A stretch of DNA of 9,459 bases from contig CATPBS010000225.1 in NCBI GenBank assembly GCA_955652715.1, positions 1 through 9,459 on the forward strand. The letters run 5' to 3'. Shown in pieces: positions 6,932-9,459 of this stretch. The notes under the pieces are model-generated. The model searched no databases. It was not told the origin of the DNA and saw only the letters and a list, made by a program, of their open reading frames with translations. The stretch's first letter is position 1; the number at the start of each line of letters is the position of its first letter. This DNA comes from an uncultured Candidatus Udaeobacter sp. GTDB taxonomy: Bacteria; Verrucomicrobiota; Verrucomicrobiia; Chthoniobacterales; UBA10450. The translations under genes and the position numbers were made by a program.

Positions 6932-7459
6932 ATGCCCAAGCATCTTGTCATTAGCACGAGCGGTAATCCTGACAGCAACAGCCGTCGCATGGGACGTGCT
7001 GCTTTTGCGCATCTGCAAAAAAAGAAAATCGATTGCGATTGGATCGACATCCGCGAAATGGACTTGCCACTCTGCGATGCAGACAAATGTTACGGCATGC
7101 CCGGTTCAAAAAAATTGAGCGCGACGATTGAACGCGCGGACGGGATCCTCATTGCATCGCCGGTTTACAACTATGACGTTGCCGCCTCGACCAAGAACAT
7201 GATCGAGCTCAGCGGGAGCGCGTGGGAAGACAAAATCGTCGGGTTCCTTTGCGCTGCCGGAGGAGGAGCCAGTTACATGTCAGTCATGGCTTATGCCAAC
7301 AGCCTCATGCTCGATTTTCGTTGCGTCATTATTCCACGGTTCGCGTTTGCTACCGGCGACGCTTTCGACGGCGAGCGCATCACGGACAAAAAAATCACGC
7401 AGCGAATCGAACAAGTCGCCGACGATCTGGTTCGCTTCACTAAAGCGCTGCGCAGCTGA
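6932..7459 (+). CDS. NADPH-dependent FMN-reductase-family protein
   Basis: This 175-residue protein has a flavodoxin-like fold. Residues 8-19 (STSGNPDSNSRR) form the FMN phosphate-binding loop after the first beta strand. Residues 76-90 (SPVYNYDVAASTKNM) are the family's signature, in which the loop before KN contacts the isoalloxazine ring. CAAGGGASYMS (107-117) is the third flavin-binding loop. Relatives reduce quinones, azo dyes, chromate or free FMN with NAD(P)H; the substrate here cannot be read. The ATG at 6932 begins directly before the first strand (PKHLVISTSGN). The frame extends upstream to 6848, but that part is unlike the family. The sequence between the preceding hairpin and the ATG shows no strong Shine-Dalgarno site. 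Confidence 0.9.
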   Translation: MPKHLVISTSGNPDSNSRRMGRAAFAHLQKKKIDCDWIDIREMDLPLCDADKCYGMPGSKKLSATIERADGILIASPVYNYDVAASTKNMIELSGSAWEDKIVGFLCAAGGGASYMSVMAYANSLMLDFRCVIIPRFAFATGDAFDGERITDKKITQRIEQVADDLVRFTKALRS

Positions 7460-7582
7460 ATTGCTAAGGAAAGCAGGAATGGAGCGAATCGACTGAGCGA
7501 CATAGAAGGCAAAACTGTAAGGGTAGCAGCGACGGAGTGTGGGCAACGACGGAGTTTCAACTCAAGAGGCAAACGACGGAAC
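7460..7582. other. Non-coding stretch with short direct repeats
   Basis: I see no gene here. CGACGGA occurs three times (7530-7536, 7547-7553, 7574-7580), the last two preceded by GGCAA or GGCAAA. This may be a decayed edge of the adjoining palindromic element, or chance. Confidence 0.3.
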
Positions 7583-7648
7583 TAACCGCAGAGGCAGCGA
7601 ATCATTCTCTCACGTCCGCCTCCGTGAACTCGGTGAGCTCTGTGGTGA
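7583..7648. repeat. 9-bp-period palindromic repeat, copy A
   Basis: This 66-bp element begins TAACCGCAGAGG and ends with consecutive 9-bp units CCTCCGTGA (7619-7627), ACTCGGTGA (7628-7636) and GCTCTGTGG (7637-7645), then TGA. Read on the minus strand, the units are spaced CAC-x-GA motifs. The left end (ACCGCAGAG) is an imperfect inverted copy of the right end (CTCTGTGGT). Copy B at 7821-7898 has the same design with one unit fewer on the right. The function is unknown. Confidence 0.7.
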
Positions 7649-7658
7649 CACTGTGTTT

Positions 7659-7811
7659 CTATTTGCCGACGAGAATAAGAATGCCTGCGGCCAGCGCTAG
7701 AACATAGAGCAGAAAAATGGCCGGCCCGAGGTTCAAGCCGAATCCCAGCAGGCCATCAACGATCAAGTAAACCGCCAGCAAAACCATCCCGATGTTTTTT
7801 GTGATTTTCAT
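7659..7811 (-). CDS. Tiny two-helix membrane protein (50 residues)
   Basis: A short minus-strand frame encodes 50 residues beginning MKITKNIGMVLLAVYLIV and ending AAGILILVGK, with a TAG stop. It is almost wholly hydrophobic: one helix at about residues 7-25, a short GLNLGP turn (25-30), and a second helix at 31-48, forming a helical hairpin in the inner membrane with a basic N-terminus inside. Similar tiny, Gly/Leu/Ile-rich proteins with an ILILVGK/R-type ending occur widely without known function. An in-frame ATG at 7820 would add MAR. That ATG abuts repeat copy B, so the shorter start is preferred, but neither has a good Shine-Dalgarno site. The gene is flanked on both sides by related palindromic repeats. 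Codon use and the clean hydrophobic pattern support it as real. Confidence 0.72.
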   Translation of the reverse strand: MKITKNIGMVLLAVYLIVDGLLGFGLNLGPAIFLLYVLALAAGILILVGK

Positions 7812-7820
7812 GCGTGCCAT

Positions 7821-7898
7821 TTAACCACGAAGGACACGAAGCACACAGAACAATCACGTAGTTGCGGCTCTGCGACCTTCGTGATCTCTGTGGTGAAA
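7821..7898. repeat. 9-bp-period palindromic repeat, copy B
   Basis: This 78-bp element has terminal inverted arms at 7824-7841 and 7877-7894; 14 of 18 positions match when the right arm is reverse-complemented. The left arm is made of 9-bp units ACCACGAAG, GACACGAAG and CACACAGAA. The right arm is CCTTCGTGA and TCTCTGTGG, then TGA. It sits between the start of the tiny membrane gene (minus) and the start of the epimerase gene (plus), so it fills the shared promoter region. It could fold as a hairpin or be bound by a protein; the function is unknown. Confidence 0.75.
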
Positions 7899-7903
7899 TT
7901 ATT

Positions 7904-8878
7904 TTGAGAATCGACGCAAAGGAGGAAATCTGGCCGCTCAAAGAACCGTTTCGGATTTCGCGCGGTAGCCGCACCGAAGCGCGAGTCGTCGTCGTGACCG
8001 TCAGCGAGGGCGAACACATCGGACGCGGCGAGTGCGTACCGATCGCGCGCTACAATCAGACCACCGCTTCAGTTTTGGCGCAGATTGAGGGAATCAAAGG
8101 CGAGAAAAATCTGGATCAACAACATCTGCAAAAACTTCTGCCTGCAGCCGCGGCACGGAACGCATTGGACTGCGCACTGTGGGACTTGGAAGCGAAGCAT
8201 TCCGGTAAACGCGTCTGGGAACTCGCAGATCTTTCGGTCGTCGATCAGGTCGAGACGTCATTCACGATCAGTCTGGATGCGCCGAAGAGAATGTCGGCAG
8301 CAGCGAAAGCAGCCGCTTCATTGCCAATTCTGAAACTAAAGCTTCAAGGGGACGACCTCGATCTTGCACGCGTCGAAACAGTACGCGAGGCCGCGCCGAA
8401 CGCGCGACTTCTGATCGACGCGAACGAGTCATGGTCGCCTGAGCGTTACCGCAAAATTACCCCGGCATTGAAGGAATTAGGCGTCGAATTGATCGAACAA
8501 CCGTTTCCCGCCGACGCCGATGACGTTCTCGAAACTCTCGATCGTCCGATGCCGGTCTGCGCCGATGAAAGCTGCCATACGACGGCTGATCTTCCGCGCC
8601 TGGAGAATCGCTACGAAGTCATCAACGTGAAGCTGGATAAAACCGGCGGACTAACTGAAGCGCTCCGGTTGTGCGAGGGCGCGCGCGAAAGCGGCTTCAA
8701 GTTGTTGATCGGCTGCATGGTCTGCACGTCGTTAGGAATCGCTCCCGCTCGCCTGCTGGCGAGCTTCGCCGATTATGTCGATCTTGACGGCCCACTTCTC
8801 CTCGCCAGCGATCGTGAGCGCCCGGTCCCGTACAAGAATGGAAGAATTGGAATTCCTCCGCGCGAATTATGGGGTTAG
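7904..8878 (+). CDS. Dipeptide epimerase (L-Ala-D/L-Glu epimerase type, enolase superfamily)
   Basis: This 324-residue enzyme matches the length of E. coli YcjG (about 321). Enolase-superfamily epimerases abstract the alpha proton next to a carboxylate with a Mg-stabilised enolate; the YcjG type converts L-Ala-D-Glu and L-Ala-L-Glu during murein peptide recycling. A capping domain (residues 1 to about 110) precedes the barrel. The catalytic KxK is K144/K146 (LKLKL). Metal ligands are D172 (DANES), E198 (EQPF) and D221 (ADES). The opposite acid/base lysine is K243 in NVKLDKTGG, and GCMVCTS follows. Substrate specificity is an inference. The TTG at 7904 is chosen: GGTGA stands 7 nt upstream, and the longer frame from 7862 only translates a palindromic repeat. 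It converges on the next gene with 7 bp between stops. Confidence 0.9.
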   Translation: MRIDAKEEIWPLKEPFRISRGSRTEARVVVVTVSEGEHIGRGECVPIARYNQTTASVLAQIEGIKGEKNLDQQHLQKLLPAAAARNALDCALWDLEAKHSGKRVWELADLSVVDQVETSFTISLDAPKRMSAAAKAAASLPILKLKLQGDDLDLARVETVREAAPNARLLIDANESWSPERYRKITPALKELGVELIEQPFPADADDVLETLDRPMPVCADESCHTTADLPRLENRYEVINVKLDKTGGLTEALRLCEGARESGFKLLIGCMVCTSLGIAPARLLASFADYVDLDGPLLLASDRERPVPYKNGRIGIPPRELWG

Positions 8879-8885
8879 CCTTTCT

Positions 8886-9459
8886 TCAGAATTTCCGAAT
8901 CTCTTCCACTTGGAGCTGCGCAAAGCCGTCGCGCATAGTTTCCTTTCCTCTGATTGTAACAGTCTTGGCGGCGTAGTCAGCGAGTTCGGCGTTCACCGGC
9001 TGGGTCTTGCCTACCAGCAAATAAACCTTACCGTCCTCACCTTTTATCCCGACCGGCAGGCCCTTTTTAATGCAGTCCTTCGCGCATTGAGCATGTTGCG
9101 GACCGCTCAAATTGTAGGCGATAAAACAGGTCATATCGAGCACCTCGCCCTTCACGACGATTTCTTGCCCCTGCACGAGCGGATGCCTTTCGCGCTGCCA
9201 CAAGTTCAACGCGACTGCGGTTATGCCCGCAGAGATGACTATCGCTGCTGCAAGCTGCAGCATTTGCGCCCAGTCCCGATGAAATGGAATCGGCCGTTTG
9301 CGGATAATCTTCTCAGCGAGACCACTTGGCGGCTCGATTTCACGAAGTTTCGATCGAATGGCGTCGTAAGAACTGCTCTGCTCGCGCAGCCATTCCGCAA
9401 GATCCGGATCGCGGTGAGCATGCGCCAACGCTTCTTGGAATTGGGGATCGGCGCCATCA
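8886..9459 (-). CDS. Membrane protein with anti-sigma-like N-terminus and Cys/His C-terminal domain (5' partial)
   Basis: The frame is open to the right edge, with 190 residues visible; the in-frame TTG at 9428 is unlikely to be the true start because family-like sequence (DPQFQEALAHAHRDPDLAEWL) continues upstream of it. That N-terminus, with the later IEPPSGLAEKI, resembles cytoplasmic anti-sigma-type proteins paired with ECF sigma factors. One membrane helix follows (AAAIVISAGITAVALNLW). The extracytoplasmic C-terminal domain of about 95 residues carries VLDMTCF, GPQHAQCAKDCIKKGLPVGI and DGKVYLLVG, and reads as a small beta-barrel (OB-like). Counting from 9428, C101, H112, C115 and C119 could bind a metal or heme, or sense redox. 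Function is unassigned. The partner sigma gene, if any, would lie to the right of the window. Confidence 0.75.
   Translation of the reverse strand, partial: DGADPQFQEALAHAHRDPDLAEWLREQSSSYDAIRSKLREIEPPSGLAEKIIRKRPIPFHRDWAQMLQLAAAIVISAGITAVALNLWQRERHPLVQGQEIVVKGEVLDMTCFIAYNLSGPQHAQCAKDCIKKGLPVGIKGEDGKVYLLVGKTQPVNAELADYAAKTVTIRGKETMRDGFAQLQVEEIRKF

Noticed and set aside
7583..7898. CRISPR array
   Set aside because: The repeating unit is 9 bp and degenerate, with no spacers of constant length and no cas genes.
7862..7903. N-terminal extension of the epimerase (MRLCDLRDLCGE...)
   Set aside because: These residues are a translation of the palindromic repeat element, not of the enolase-superfamily capping domain. 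The TTG at 7904 has a better ribosome-binding context and gives the usual protein length.
9239..9457. Alternative minus-strand frame at the right edge (MAPIPNSKKRW...)
   Set aside because: It is Arg/Ser-rich with no family pattern and overlaps the better-supported anti-sigma-like frame, which stays open to the edge.

Overview
This is an ordinary-looking stretch of chromosome from a moderate-GC bacterium. Three things suggest a Verrucomicrobiota-type soil bacterium: a pair of degenerate 9-bp-period palindromic repeats of the 'ACCACGAAGGACACGAAG' kind, which I associate from memory with Verrucomicrobiota and Planctomycetota genomes; weak or absent Shine-Dalgarno sites before most genes; and a DNA-end gene with an anti-sigma-like N-terminus typical of those groups. 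This assignment is inference. I see no phage genes, insertion sequences, CRISPR array, tRNA or rRNA.

Layout. At the left edge a small membrane-protein gene runs leftward out of the window (1-153, minus). It is divergent from tag, a 3-methyladenine DNA glycosylase (234-809, plus). A VOC/glyoxalase-fold protein (855-1232, minus) converges on tag and is divergent from an EamA/DMT transporter (1296-2225, plus). A 17-bp near-palindrome lies in the 63-bp gap between these two. A small ABM-like alpha/beta-barrel protein follows the transporter by 10 bp, probably in one operon, and then comes a strong hairpin. A second plus-strand run starts with a DltD-like SGNH protein (2655-3821), which overlaps a cupin gene by ATGA. 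It continues with a secreted S9 prolyl-oligopeptidase-family enzyme (4342-6294), a secreted hypothetical protein (6371-6811), another hairpin, and an NADPH-dependent FMN-reductase-fold protein (6932-7459).

The right part (7460-7903) holds two related palindromic repeat elements. They flank a 50-codon membrane-protein gene on the minus strand. The right-hand repeat ends 5 bp before the TTG start of a dipeptide epimerase gene (7904-8878) and appears to supply its Shine-Dalgarno sequence. A partial gene for a single-pass membrane protein with an anti-sigma-like N-terminus and a Cys/His-containing C-terminal domain runs in from the right edge on the minus strand.

The genes do not form one obvious pathway. 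They are housekeeping and accessory functions: alkylation repair, export, cell-envelope acyl transfer, peptide breakdown and dipeptide epimerisation. The secreted S9 peptidase and the L-Ala-D/L-Glu-type epimerase could both serve peptide or muropeptide recycling, but nothing in the sequence links them. I did not find a convincing new multi-gene system. The most interesting signals are the paired 9-bp-period elements around the tiny membrane gene, the candidate operator at 1263-1279, the orphan DltD-like gene whose usual catalytic Asp position appears changed, and the Cys/His domain at the right edge.
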